A stretch of 55,003 nt of DNA, taken from NCBI GenBank assembly GCA_947648875.1, contig CANSPM010000024.1, positions 1 through 55,003 of the forward strand. Direction: 5' to 3'. The DNA is from an uncultured Lachnospiraceae bacterium. Its GTDB lineage: Bacteria > Bacillota > Clostridia > Lachnospirales > Lachnospiraceae. The position numbers were made by a program, and so were the translations under genes. Numbering within the stretch: the first letter of the stretch is position 1; each line of letters starts with the position of its first letter. Below the pieces are notes generated by a model, which searched no databases, was not told the DNA's origin, and saw only the letters and a list, made by a program, of their open reading frames with translations. Shown here piece by piece: positions 8,995-18,894 of this stretch.

Positions 8995-10500
8995 TCAGAC
9001 TGGCTCATAGTTTTCCCCCAGCTGCTTATGCCTGATAATAAAAATATTCTGGGGGTTATCGCAGTAGGCCGCCAGATAGTCCCCGGGAACTCCCAGCATA
9101 TAGCCATCTTCATCCCATAGCGGAAATAATTTCACGCCTTTTTCCAATTCTTTTATATAAACCTGTAGATTGGAATTGGGTCTACAGCATCTGGCATAAT
9201 CCTGTATCCGAAAAGTAATGTTTTTATCATGATTCTTGATGGTTGGCTCATAGGAGGTCATCGCCCGCCAGTCATATTTTTCATCCAGAATATCATAATA
9301 GGGTTCAAACTGGCTGCTGCTGGTCTGAATGATATCCCCATCGTCCTCCAGCACCAGATAAGTGCCCTCCGCCACATTCAGAGTCACATCCCCTTCCTGT
9401 GTGCGGAGGATAGCGCTCTTGCCAATGCCTTCAATGGCGTCCACCCGCACATAGCCCATCCGGTCAGGCCGCTTGCGGTACCGTTTAAGCCCTGTGAGAT
9501 CAATCCGGTACTCCCTGGCGTCAATCACGATAAACTCCGTAAAATACTCGTTCATACGATTGTTGAAGTAAGCATCCGCATGGAGAGAACCGCATTTTTC
9601 CCCATAGAGCCGCTGGCTGATATAGCCGCCGGCCTTCTCTGCGTGTCCCCCGCCGGAACCGATGCCCTCCGTCAAAAAAGCCGCCAGTTCGTTAGCGTTT
9701 ACTTCCCTGATGCAGCTGCGCACAGAAATCTTAAAACCGTCGTCCATCTCGTTGTAGACCAGACACACATCAATCTCGTCCACCTGGAGCAGGAAATCGC
9801 TGATCAGACCCAGAATGTTGGGGTCACAGGGCTGGGAATGGATTACAGCAAAGCGGTATTCATCATTATAGCTGTAGCGAATCATGGCGATGCCCGCAAT
9901 CATCAACTCCTGTAGAGACAGATTGGAATTGCGAAACATAGTGAGCAGACGCTTGTTGGTATTGAGCGTCTCCCACATGTCCATATCCCGGGGATTGTGC
10001 ATTTCCGAAAGCTGATTGGTATCTGTGTACAGACCATAAAACAGCGCCGTTCCCAGCACCACATCCTCGTTTACCGGATAGTCCTCCTCCTGTAGCATAG
10101 TCCACACCAACGTACAGCAGCTGCCCAGATCCGACTGGATACGGCTCATCTCCATATTTTCAATCTCAATGCGGTGATGGTCAATAACTGCCACATGCTC
10201 CGCCTCAAACCGCGTCACATTGCCCGCCCCATGCTGGCAGTCCACCGTGATCAGCAGTCCCGGGAAAGGCTTCTGCCTCTCCCGCTCCACATACTCGATG
10301 GGGAGCTTCAACTTATCGCACATCATGCGCAGATTTGCTTTCTGTATCCTGGAAAATCCGCTGTAAATCATGCGGACCTGCCTCCCCCTGTCCCGAAAAT
10401 AACAGTACAGACCGTAAGCCGACCCCAGCGCGTCGGCATCGGGGTTGTCGTGGCATTGAATTGTAATCGGATTGTATTTTTCCAGGTCCGCCAGTCTCAT
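8995..10500 (-). CDS. DHH/DHHA1 family phosphoesterase
   Basis: The 501-residue cytoplasmic protein carries the DHH metal motifs: HDNPDADALGS, DCQHG and VIDHH. A DHHA1 substrate-binding part follows with GSGGGHAEKAGG. These resemble NrnA/GdpP-type enzymes that hydrolyse short oligonucleotides or cyclic dinucleotides. It has no membrane, PAS or GGDEF part, so it is not a full GdpP. The C-terminal 150 residues add an extra, PrpA-like region of unknown role. AAGGAG precedes the ATG. It is followed by the histidine kinase gene with a 64-82 nt gap. Confidence 0.88.
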   Translation of the reverse strand: MRLADLEKYNPITIQCHDNPDADALGSAYGLYCYFRDRGRQVRMIYSGFSRIQKANLRMMCDKLKLPIEYVERERQKPFPGLLITVDCQHGAGNVTRFEAEHVAVIDHHRIEIENMEMSRIQSDLGSCCTLVWTMLQEEDYPVNEDVVLGTALFYGLYTDTNQLSEMHNPRDMDMWETLNTNKRLLTMFRNSNLSLQELMIAGIAMIRYSYNDEYRFAVIHSQPCDPNILGLISDFLLQVDEIDVCLVYNEMDDGFKISVRSCIREVNANELAAFLTEGIGSGGGHAEKAGGYISQRLYGEKCGSLHADAYFNNRMNEYFTEFIVIDAREYRIDLTGLKRYRKRPDRMGYVRVDAIEGIGKSAILRTQEGDVTLNVAEGTYLVLEDDGDIIQTSSSQFEPYYDILDEKYDWRAMTSYEPTIKNHDKNITFRIQDYARCCRPNSNLQVYIKELEKGVKLFPLWDEDGYMLGVPGDYLAAYCDNPQNIFIIRHKQLGENYEPV

Positions 10501-10592
10501 GTTTAGCTGTTCTCCTTATCCCTGGCCTATGCAGGCCTCTTTACTGTCTGTGATCCGCCGTCTTTCCCGGGCTCTCAATTTGCGCAAACACC

Positions 10593-10648
10593 GGCCCTTT
10601 CTCCGGTTAAAGGTAAGAGAGACACTTCCACTCACCGGAAAAAGGGCC
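10593..10648 (-). other. Long stem-loop between purH2 and the DHH gene
   Basis: GGCCCTTTCTCCGGT (10593-10607) pairs with the arm at 10634-10648 with one mismatch in 15, around a 26-nt loop. No T-run follows on the minus strand, so it may be an RNA-processing or attenuating hairpin rather than a classical terminator. Confidence 0.5.
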
Positions 10649-10665
10649 AGGGCAAACAGAGCATA

Positions 10666-11844
10666 TTAGTGATGGAACAGGCGGATACCCGTGAATACCA
10701 TAACCATGTCATACTTGTCACAGCACTCGACCACCAGATCGTCCCGCACGGAGCCGCCTGGCTGGGCAATGTATTTCACGCCGCTCTTGTGCGCCCTCTC
10801 AATATTGTCGGAGAAGGGGAAAAAGGCATCTGAACCCAGAGTTACGTCCCTGTTTCCCTCCAGCCATGCCCGCTTCTCCTTTGCGGTAAACACCGGGGGC
10901 TTTGCCTTAAAAATCTTCTGCCATGCGCCCTCGGCAAGCACATCCTCATACTCCTCGCCTATATACAAGTCAATGGCGTTATCTCTGTCCGCTCTGCCGA
11001 TGCTGTCCAGGAACTGGAGCCCCAGTACCTGGGGAGCCTGGCGAAGATACCAGTTGTCCGCCTTGCTGCCCGCCAGCCTGGTGCAGTGGATGCGGGACTG
11101 CTGTCCGGCGCCGATCCCGATAGCCTGCCCGCCCTTTACGTAGCAAACGGAATTGGACTGGGTATATTTAAGCGTAATCAGCGCAATCTTCATATCAATC
11201 AGGGCTTCCTGGGGAACGGTACGGTTTCTGGTCACAAAATGGGACAAAAGATCTCCGTTGATATCCAACTCATTCCTGCCCTGTTCAAAGGTGATGCCGT
11301 ACACCTGCTTTTTTTCAAGGGGTGCGGGCTGATAGGACGGATCAATCTGGATTACATTATAATTGCCCTTTTTCTTTGCTTTCAACATTTCCAGCGCCTC
11401 CCGGGTATAGCCGGGGGCGATAACGCCGTCGGACACCTCCCGCTTGATCAGACGGGCCGTGTCCTCATCGCACACATCAGACAGAGCGATAAAGTCGCCA
11501 AAGGAAGACATTCTGTCCGCGCCTCTCGCACGGGCGTACGCACAGGCCAGAGGCGACAGTTCTCCCAGATCGTCCACCCAGTAAATCTTGGCCAGGGTCT
11601 CCGTCAAGGGCAATCCTACGGCAGCTCCCGCCGGGGATACATGCTTAAAGGAAGTGGCGGCCGGAAGTCCGGTGGCCTCCTTCAGTTCTTTTACCAGCTG
11701 CCAGCCGTTGAAGGCATCCAGAAAATTAATGTATCCGGGCTTGCCATTGAGGACAGTCACGGGAAGTTCACCGCCGTCCTCCATATAGATGCGGGAAGGC
11801 TTCTGATTGGGATTACATCCGTATTTCAATTCGATCTCGTTCAT
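10666..11844 (-). CDS. purH: AICAR transformylase, stand-alone (PurH C-terminal domain type)
   Basis: Uses 10-formyl-THF to convert AICAR to FAICAR, the penultimate step of IMP synthesis. The 392 residues correspond to only the transformylase half of bifunctional PurH. The family motif FKHVSPAGAAVG is present, with the Lys-His pair of the active site, as is GSDAFFPFSDNIERA near the C-terminus. The missing IMP cyclohydrolase half is supplied by the separate purO gene just upstream (56 nt between coding regions). AGGAGAG precedes the ATG. Expression should follow the ZTP riboswitch upstream of purO. Confidence 0.93.
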   Translation of the reverse strand: MNEIELKYGCNPNQKPSRIYMEDGGELPVTVLNGKPGYINFLDAFNGWQLVKELKEATGLPAATSFKHVSPAGAAVGLPLTETLAKIYWVDDLGELSPLACAYARARGADRMSSFGDFIALSDVCDEDTARLIKREVSDGVIAPGYTREALEMLKAKKKGNYNVIQIDPSYQPAPLEKKQVYGITFEQGRNELDINGDLLSHFVTRNRTVPQEALIDMKIALITLKYTQSNSVCYVKGGQAIGIGAGQQSRIHCTRLAGSKADNWYLRQAPQVLGLQFLDSIGRADRDNAIDLYIGEEYEDVLAEGAWQKIFKAKPPVFTAKEKRAWLEGNRDVTLGSDAFFPFSDNIERAHKSGVKYIAQPGGSVRDDLVVECCDKYDMVMVFTGIRLFHH

Positions 11845-11899
11845 AATATATTCTCTCCTATTTGAATCGTTGTGGGATGGCTCTATAAAGTAAAAGTCC

Positions 11900-12607
11900 C
11901 TATTGGTTCTTGTTCATAATTTTTGTGTCGTACTGTCCGGTAGCTATATCAATGTAGCGCACAAACAGAGAAACTTTGTTTTCCTCATTCAGGCTGTTCC
12001 ACAGCATGTCCGTAAATACATTCATATCGTCCATCATTTCCACCAACTTAGGTTCACCCTCAAAGCTGGGCAGCGGATTTCCGTCATGCATGTAGGTGTG
12101 TATAAAATGTCCCTCCCCCGCCAGCGGTGTCTCATAGGCAAAGGTGTGGCGGATACAGGAGGACCCGTCGCCGTGGTTACTTTTTAATATAGACATGGCA
12201 TAACTGTATCGGCCGTCCTCGATCTGCATGATTCCGGAAATTCTGGGGGTAAAATTGGGGCCGTCCGGCTCGAACTCCCTGCTGCGCAGAGACTGCTCAA
12301 AAGTCAGCTGATGATCCATACCCTCATAGATGGTGTCCGTCTGGTCTCCATTTGTCACAATGGTCTTATTTCCCAGAACACGCACCGGCGCGTAAATAAT
12401 CAGGCTGGGATCTTCCAGTTTGGAGGGATCAAAAGCCTGCGTGCGTATCCCTTCTCCTTCTGTGACAAAGACACGGTTGCGGCTGTTGGAACTTCTGCCC
12501 ATGATAAAATAAGCCGTCACAGCCCTGGCAGAGTCCGGTGTCAGACCGATCACGATGCCCCGCCCGGGATACACATTGTTTTCCAGTTCCTGTTTGAGTG
12601 ATACCAT
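11900..12607 (-). CDS. purO: IMP cyclohydrolase, PurO type
   Basis: The 235-residue enzyme closes FAICAR to IMP. It belongs to the PurO (archaeal-type) family, not the MGS-like N-terminal domain of PurH. Family-like stretches are YPGRGIVIGL, YFIMGRSSNSRNR and IYAPVRV. The start at 12607 is set by AGGAGG nine bases upstream; an upstream in-frame codon at 12661 has no ribosome site. It lies first in a two-gene operon with the stand-alone AICAR transformylase, so together they rebuild PurH function. A ZTP riboswitch and terminator precede it. Confidence 0.92.
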   Translation of the reverse strand: MVSLKQELENNVYPGRGIVIGLTPDSARAVTAYFIMGRSSNSRNRVFVTEGEGIRTQAFDPSKLEDPSLIIYAPVRVLGNKTIVTNGDQTDTIYEGMDHQLTFEQSLRSREFEPDGPNFTPRISGIMQIEDGRYSYAMSILKSNHGDGSSCIRHTFAYETPLAGEGHFIHTYMHDGNPLPSFEGEPKLVEMMDDMNVFTDMLWNSLNEENKVSLFVRYIDIATGQYDTKIMNKNQ

Positions 12608-12626
12608 TTTGTAATACCTCCTGTCT

Positions 12627-12681
12627 GAGTTCCACAGCTTCCGGGCCGGCCCAAATAGCAACGTTCCGCAAAGCCGCTGTT
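12627..12681 (-). repeat. Possible degenerate relative of the A/B/C structured element
   Basis: On the minus strand this 55-nt stretch runs from AACAGC to GTGGAACTC, with ACAGC/GCTGT able to pair and GGGCCGGCCC in the middle. It ends 19 nt before the purO start codon, the same relative place as the three clear loci. It lacks the inner TGAT/ATCACC pair, so membership is tentative. Confidence 0.35.
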
Positions 12682-12777
12682 ATACTCATGAACGATGCAA
12701 TCTGTCCTCCCCCATGGCGTTTTCCACCAGTAAGCAGAAAACAGCGTCTACTATCGAACCCAAGTATAAGTTGAATG

Positions 12778-12905
12778 AAAAAAACCACCTGAGCATACAC
12801 AAATAAAGGTGGCTGCCCAGGCGGTCGGCTTATTTCACGTTTGCACTCCCCATGGGTCCTCCCATAACAGCCTCAGCTGTCTTTCCGCCAGTCGTGTAAC
12901 GATTA
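12778..12905 (-). ncRNA. ZTP (pfl) riboswitch with intrinsic terminator
   Basis: The minus strand shows ACTGGCGG near 12886-12893 and the hallmark CCGCCTGGGCA (about 12814-12824), separated by a variable linker with a GGGAGGACC stretch. Downstream, CCACC..GGTGG arms (12785-12812) followed by seven Ts form a terminator. ZTP riboswitches sense the AICAR derivative ZMP/ZTP, which builds up when 10-formyl-THF is short, and switch on purine or folate genes. Placement directly before purO-purH2 fits exactly. The element starts almost at the predicted transcription start. Confidence 0.9.
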
Positions 12906-12910
12906 CTTAT

Positions 12911-12939
12911 ATAGTACATGGTTTAAGGCGTTTTGGCAA
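12911..12939 (-). promoter_or_regulatory. Promoter of the purO-purH2 operon
   Basis: Minus strand TTGCCA, 17 nt, TACTAT. It would start the RNA near 12904, at the 5' edge of the ZTP aptamer. Confidence 0.6.
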
Positions 12940-12949
12940 GTGGGGAAAT

Positions 12950-12986
12950 CAAAGAAATTCCGATGGACATTCCTGTCCACCGGAAT
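12950..12986 (-). terminator. Terminator after the flagellin gene
   Basis: ATTCCGATGGACA (12957-12969) pairs with 12974-12986 with one G-T type mismatch. On the minus strand it is followed by TTTCTTT. Confidence 0.75.
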
Positions 12987-13012
12987 CCTATTTTACATAT
13001 TTAAATGTAACT

Positions 13013-13774
13013 CTACATGCTGCCAAACATCCTTGTGATCAGCGTGTCATTCTGCATCTTCTTTCGAAGCATACCCATGTGATAATCCACCAGCAGTTTA
13101 TTTTTCTTCTGCTCGGAAACCGCCTTGGGCACATCCAGATCCTCTATCCTGCTTCTGGCACTCAGCAGATTGTAGGAGGCATAGGTGTTGTAATTGTAAG
13201 CGTGTTCCATGGCATTGGTGGAAGCGCCTGTGTTGCTTCTCGCCTCATTGATCTTTTTCATAGCCTCATCTATGGGACTGAGATCAATATTGCCGGTAAT
13301 ACTATATCCTTCCAATCCCAGGCCTTTCAGAGACAGATTCTCCATCTGTATTTTCATGCCGGTGCCATCCGGATTGGAGGCTATCTCCATATCGGCCATG
13401 CTGCCGTCTAACAATTTCATCCCATTGAACTGGGTAGCTGTGGCCGTATACTGAATGCCGCTCAAAATCTGATCGACCTCTTTCTGGATCATCTGCTTTT
13501 CATCATCGCCATACAATCCGTTGGAGGCCTTGAGGCTGAGTTCCCTGATTCGCTGTAGAGAATCCTGCATGGAGCCAAGCGCCCCGTCCTTGATATTGGC
13601 GGCACCGATTCCATCTTTAATGTTGGATGCGCCCACGTCCAGCCCCGTGTTGTTTCTCTTAAGTTTGTTGGAAATAGCAAGTCCCGCCGCGTCATCCGCC
13701 GCCGTCTGGATTCTCTTCCCGCTGGCTATTTTCCCGTATAGGGAGTTTGTACTGTTTACGCCCGATATCCTCAT
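13013..13774 (-). CDS. Short flagellin-like protein
   Basis: The 253-residue protein has the flagellin N-terminal D0/D1 core (SGKRIQTAADDAAGLAISNKL) and the C-terminal core (ARSRIEDLDVPKAVSEQKKN). It lacks the first 15-20 residues usual in flagellins (the RINxNxxAxxA helix) and has almost no variable D2/D3 region. The C-terminus ends LITRMFGSM rather than the common LL. No other flagellar gene is in the window. It is probably a minor or atypical flagellin, or a flagellin-like protein no longer used in a filament. GGAAAGGAG precedes the ATG, with a strong sigma-A-like promoter and a terminator. Confidence 0.85.
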   Translation of the reverse strand: MRISGVNSTNSLYGKIASGKRIQTAADDAAGLAISNKLKRNNTGLDVGASNIKDGIGAANIKDGALGSMQDSLQRIRELSLKASNGLYGDDEKQMIQKEVDQILSGIQYTATATQFNGMKLLDGSMADMEIASNPDGTGMKIQMENLSLKGLGLEGYSITGNIDLSPIDEAMKKINEARSNTGASTNAMEHAYNYNTYASYNLLSARSRIEDLDVPKAVSEQKKNKLLVDYHMGMLRKKMQNDTLITRMFGSM

Positions 13775-13833
13775 ACATACTCCTTTCCTGTATTAAATGT
13801 CACAGTATAATGCCAAGACTTTCCTTTTTCTAT

Positions 13834-13862
13834 ATTATATAGCATATGGCGCTTCCGTGCAA
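13834..13862 (-). promoter_or_regulatory. Promoter of the flagellin-like gene
   Basis: Minus strand TTGCAC, 17 nt, TATAAT. The match is to housekeeping sigma-A; no clear sigma-28 (TAAA..GCCGATAA) site is seen, which is unusual for a flagellin. The rest of 13863-14044, between this promoter and the guaB stop, shows no gene. Confidence 0.7.
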
Positions 13863-14044
13863 GGATTTTTTAGTGTGCTATATGGCAGATACCCCCGGAA
13901 TCGGACAGAATACTATCTGAAATATTCCCTTGCCGAATCGGGACAAAGCATTTCACGCTATGGAATCCACGGCTTTGAGAGGACTTATGTCGCAAAAAAT
14001 GTTAAACCGCAAGACTGCCCTGACAAGGTCAACCCCTCCATATA

Positions 14045-15613
<1,569 letters not shown>

Positions 15614-15638
15614 TCAATTTGTGTTTTTCAATATTTTT

Positions 15639-16136
15639 TCAGTCCATAAAAACTTTTCTGGGAGCCACGCTGCGAATGGCTTTCACCAGTTCTTCGGAAG
15701 GGCTTAAAATCAGTTTCTCTCCTCCCTCGTAATACACCGCGTAGCGCAGATCCGGCTTGAGTTCCTCCCCGATGCTGTAGTCCTTCACCTTAACCTGGCG
15801 GTTCTTAAAATTGTCCAGATGATAGGAGTGAACGGGCGCCAGAATTTCCATCCGCTCCACCTGGTAAGTTGCCACCCGCTTGCGCTTGCTCTTGGCCAGA
15901 ACCTTGTCAATCACCAGCTCCTTATCCAGATACAGATACTCATACTCCAGATCGGCGTTCAGCGTCACAAAATAGGCGGCTATGCCTGTTATGGCCCCCG
16001 GAATAATGGCCAGAATAATGCCCAAAAGTGCCAGCAGCACAAAAATGGCCGTCAGGCCGATCAACAGATATTTTAATAATTTCATTCCCGTTTTTGATTT
16101 CGCCTTTACCAGGCATTCCACATACGTTTCGCTCAT
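15639..16136 (-). CDS. Small membrane protein, DUF6106-like
   Basis: The 165-residue protein starts with a soluble N-terminus (MSETYVECLVKAK) and two closely spaced hydrophobic helices (about 21-55). A cytoplasmic basic domain follows with AKSKRKRVATYQVERMEILAP. The layout matches small clostridial membrane proteins annotated as DUF6106; that match is from memory of the family and is moderate. No function is known. It is divergent from the next gene and lies upstream of guaB on the same strand (about 140 nt). Confidence 0.72.
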   Translation of the reverse strand: MSETYVECLVKAKSKTGMKLLKYLLIGLTAIFVLLALLGIILAIIPGAITGIAAYFVTLNADLEYEYLYLDKELVIDKVLAKSKRKRVATYQVERMEILAPVHSYHLDNFKNRQVKVKDYSIGEELKPDLRYAVYYEGGEKLILSPSEELVKAIRSVAPRKVFMD

Positions 16137-16259
16137 ACGTTTACCTATCCTTTATTTGTATTGGCCCGCTCGTCCCAGCCTGTACTAAAATGATATACCA
16201 GTTATGACAAACTTGCAAGGTTTTTATCCTTTTTTTATATTCCTGTAACGAACACTTTA

Positions 16260-16288
16260 TTGACATGTGGATGGGAAACCCTTATTAT
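16260..16288 (+). promoter_or_regulatory. Strong sigma-A promoter with a long leader
   Basis: TTGACA, 17 nt, TATTAT on the plus strand. Transcription would start near 16295, leaving about 220 nt before the ATG at 16517. The leader contains an inverted pair GACGGCAT/ATGCCGTC and no convincing small gene. Confidence 0.7.
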
Positions 16289-16516
16289 TCATAATAAGGA
16301 TGAACGGAGCAGACGGCATAATCCTTTTTTCTGACAAGAATGCCGTCAGATACCGGATGCCCGCCAAAACGCCTGCGATAATCCGCGCGGCGGACGTTAT
16401 TGACTTTGGCGGACCCGCAAAAAATACCAACAGGAAACAGAACCATATCCGCCCGGACAGCGGCGCCAGAACGTGTGTCAGAGGGACGGACGCGGAACTG
16501 AATGGAGGGACTTAAA

Positions 16517-17275
16517 ATGCCTTTGATGGATGAATTTCGCGAAGAGCGGGAGGCAATGAAGCAAAAAAGTTTGAAAGAGCGATTTCTGTACTTTTGTGAT
16601 TACTATAAATGGCATGTCATTGGCGGCGTCGCTCTGCTTGCCTTTGCAATCTCCATGATATACAATGTGGCCACCCGCAAGGAATGGGCATTCTACGGAG
16701 CCTTTGTCAACTCCTACCAGACGCCGCAGTACAATGCTTTTTGCAGGGATTTCGCTGCGTACGCGGATATTGATCTGAAAAAATTTGACGTTTTGCTGGA
16801 TACCAATATCTATATAACAGACAGTGTGTTTGACCCGGGCAATGTGGATACCATGGAGCGTCTGATGGTCTATATCGCCGCAGGAGATTTGGATGTGATG
16901 GCCAGCGGCCCTTCCATTATAAACCGCTATGCCTACTATGACACCTTTCAGGATCTGCGCCGGCTGTTGCCCCCGGAAATGCAGAAGCAGCTGGAACCTT
17001 ACTATTACTATATGGACATGGCTCTGGCCGAAGAGTTCGACAATTTGCAGCAGAGCGGTGAAACCGGCGATGTGCCGCCATATCCCGCCGACCCTTCCGA
17101 TCCGGAGAGTATGGAAGATCCCGTGCCTGTGGGACTGTACATCCAGGACTGTCCCCGTATTGAAGAAGCCTTTCTGTTTCAGGAGGACGATGTCATACTC
17201 GGCGTGGCTGGCAACGCGACGGACACAGACACGATTCTGGCGTTTATCCGCATGATCTATGAGATAGCGGATTAG
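16517..17275 (+). CDS. Single-pass membrane protein of unknown function
   Basis: The 252-residue protein has a charged cytoplasmic N-terminus (about 1-30), one transmembrane helix (about 36-56, WHVIGGVALLAFAISMIY) and an extracellular or lumenal part. That part holds aspartate- and tyrosine-rich stretches and a low-complexity loop of Pro, Asp and Glu (about 180-205). I do not recognise the family. The outer part has a loose resemblance to binding-protein folds (VMASGPSIINRYA), but this is not enough for a call. The start is fixed by GGAGGG seven bases before ATG. Confidence 0.75.
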   Translation: MPLMDEFREEREAMKQKSLKERFLYFCDYYKWHVIGGVALLAFAISMIYNVATRKEWAFYGAFVNSYQTPQYNAFCRDFAAYADIDLKKFDVLLDTNIYITDSVFDPGNVDTMERLMVYIAAGDLDVMASGPSIINRYAYYDTFQDLRRLLPPEMQKQLEPYYYYMDMALAEEFDNLQQSGETGDVPPYPADPSDPESMEDPVPVGLYIQDCPRIEEAFLFQEDDVILGVAGNATDTDTILAFIRMIYEIAD

Positions 17276-17391
17276 TCGGCTCGAAGCAAATTCTTTGCGC
17301 GCAACCACAGGCGATCATATTCCAGCGGCATTTGCAAAATGCGCAAATGCATAAATTGTCCGACTTATTCTCCCTGCAATATTTTACCGCG

Positions 17392-17432
17392 ACATGGACA
17401 CTGCTTCCAACAGGCAGCGTCCATGTATTTTA
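17392..17432. terminator. Shared hairpin between the convergent 16.5 kb gene and gatB
   Basis: ACATGGAC-a-CTGC pairs with GCAG-c-GTCCATGT (17392-17426), flanked by ATTTTAT on the plus side. It lies between two converging genes and could end transcription from both sides. Confidence 0.65.
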
Positions 17433-17446
17433 TCTCTGGCTATTCC

Positions 17447-18877
17447 CTATAAAAGTTCTCTCAGCAGTCTGCCCACACTGACAGGGTCCGCCTTTCCCTT
17501 CATGGCTTTCATGGTCTGCCCCACCAGAAAACCCAGCGCCTTTTCCTTGCCGCCCCGATAATCCGACACAGACTGGGGATTCGCGGCAATCACTTCCTCC
17601 ACCACACTGCGCAGCGCCCCCTCGTCCTCGACGGTCTTAAGGCCTTTTTCCTCCACATATTGTACAGGGTCAACATCCTGGGCAAACATGACTTCATAGA
17701 CTTCCTTGGCCACATTGCCGTTTATCTCCTTTTTCTCCACCAGCGCAATCAAAGCCGCCAGATGCCCGGGACTCACCCGGATATCCTGCGGGTCTTTCTC
17801 CTGCTCCCGAAGCAGACGCAGAGTTTCCCCCATAAGCCAGTTGGAAACCTTCTTGGGCTGACCGCAAATTGCCGTGGCGGCCTCAAAGAGATCCGCCATA
17901 TGTTTGCTGCCGGTGATGATCTCGATATCGTATGCCGGGATATCATACTCCGCCTTATATCTGGCCATCTTCTCTGTGCGAAATTCCGGCAGACTTGCCC
18001 GGATTCCATCCAGATACTCCTGACTGATCCGGATCGGCACCAGATCAGGGTCCGGAAAATAGCGATAATCCTGGGCATCCTCCTTGGAGCGCATGGCATG
18101 GGAGCAGCCTTTTTCATCATCCCAGCGGCGGGTTTCCTGCACCACATGGCCCCCGCTCTCCAGCAGGTCAATCTGCCTGTTTTTCTCCCCTTCGATGGCT
18201 CTGGAAATAGCGTGAAAACTGTTCAGATTCTTCATCTCCGTGCGAGTGCCGTAAGTTGCCGCATCCTTTTCCCTCACGGACAGATTTACGTCCACGCGCA
18301 TGGACCCCTCCTGTAACTTACAGTCGCTGGCACCCAGATATTGAATAATCAGGCGCAGCTTCTCCAAAAAGGCAATGACCTCCTGGGAGGAACGCATATC
18401 CGGCTGGGTGACAATCTCAATCAGGGGCACTCCGGAGCGGTTGTAGTCCACCAGCGTACAGTCCTCCCAGGCATCATGAATCAGTTTGCCCGCGTCCTCT
18501 TCCATATGAATCTCATGAATGCCGATCTTTTTAGTGCCCTCCGGCACGTCAATCTCTATCTGACCGTTTCGGCAGACTGGCAGATAGAGCTGAGAAATCT
18601 GATAGTTCTGGGGATTATCCGGGTAGAAATAATTCTTGCGGTCAAACTTACAGTCTCTCGTTATATCGCAGTTCATGGCCAATCCCACCGAGACGGCATA
18701 CTCCAGCACCTTCCTGTTGAGCACCGGCAGCGAGCCGGGCATGCCGGTACATACCGGACAGGTGTGGGCGTTGGGCAGACCTCCAAAGGCTGTGGAGCAG
18801 CCGCAAAATATCTTGGTCCGGGTCGCCAGTTCCACATGCACTTCCAGGCCGATGACAGTTTCATATTCCCTTTCCAT
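17447..18877 (-). CDS. gatB: Glutamyl/aspartyl-tRNA amidotransferase subunit B
   Basis: The 476-residue subunit of GatCAB binds the misacylated tRNA and phosphorylates its Glu or Asp for amidation. It begins with YETVIGLEVHVEL, has the metal-binding C-x-C..C-x-x-C cluster (FCGCSTAFG...HTCPVC) and the YxPDxP motif FYPDNPQNYQISQ. The YqeY-like helical tail at the C-terminus is complete. It is the last gene of aspS-gatC-gatA-gatB. The ribosome site GGAGGAC lies right after three tandem structured elements that separate it from gatA. Confidence 0.96.
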   Translation of the reverse strand: MEREYETVIGLEVHVELATRTKIFCGCSTAFGGLPNAHTCPVCTGMPGSLPVLNRKVLEYAVSVGLAMNCDITRDCKFDRKNYFYPDNPQNYQISQLYLPVCRNGQIEIDVPEGTKKIGIHEIHMEEDAGKLIHDAWEDCTLVDYNRSGVPLIEIVTQPDMRSSQEVIAFLEKLRLIIQYLGASDCKLQEGSMRVDVNLSVREKDAATYGTRTEMKNLNSFHAISRAIEGEKNRQIDLLESGGHVVQETRRWDDEKGCSHAMRSKEDAQDYRYFPDPDLVPIRISQEYLDGIRASLPEFRTEKMARYKAEYDIPAYDIEIITGSKHMADLFEAATAICGQPKKVSNWLMGETLRLLREQEKDPQDIRVSPGHLAALIALVEKKEINGNVAKEVYEVMFAQDVDPVQYVEEKGLKTVEDEGALRSVVEEVIAANPQSVSDYRGGKEKALGFLVGQTMKAMKGKADPVSVGRLLRELL

Positions 18878-18894
18878 TTATTTGTCCTCCAATT

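Noticed and set aside
12429..12800. Small protein in the purO leader on the minus strand
   Set aside because: It lies over the riboswitch terminator and the purO coding region in another frame and has no ribosome site.
16267..16515. 82-residue protein upstream of the 16.5 kb gene
   Set aside because: Its start lies within the predicted promoter and its composition is not protein-like. More likely it is non-coding leader.
16478..17308. Long open frame on the minus strand opposite the 16.5 kb membrane protein
   Set aside because: It mirrors a real gene with a good promoter and ribosome site, and has no start signal or recognisable domain.
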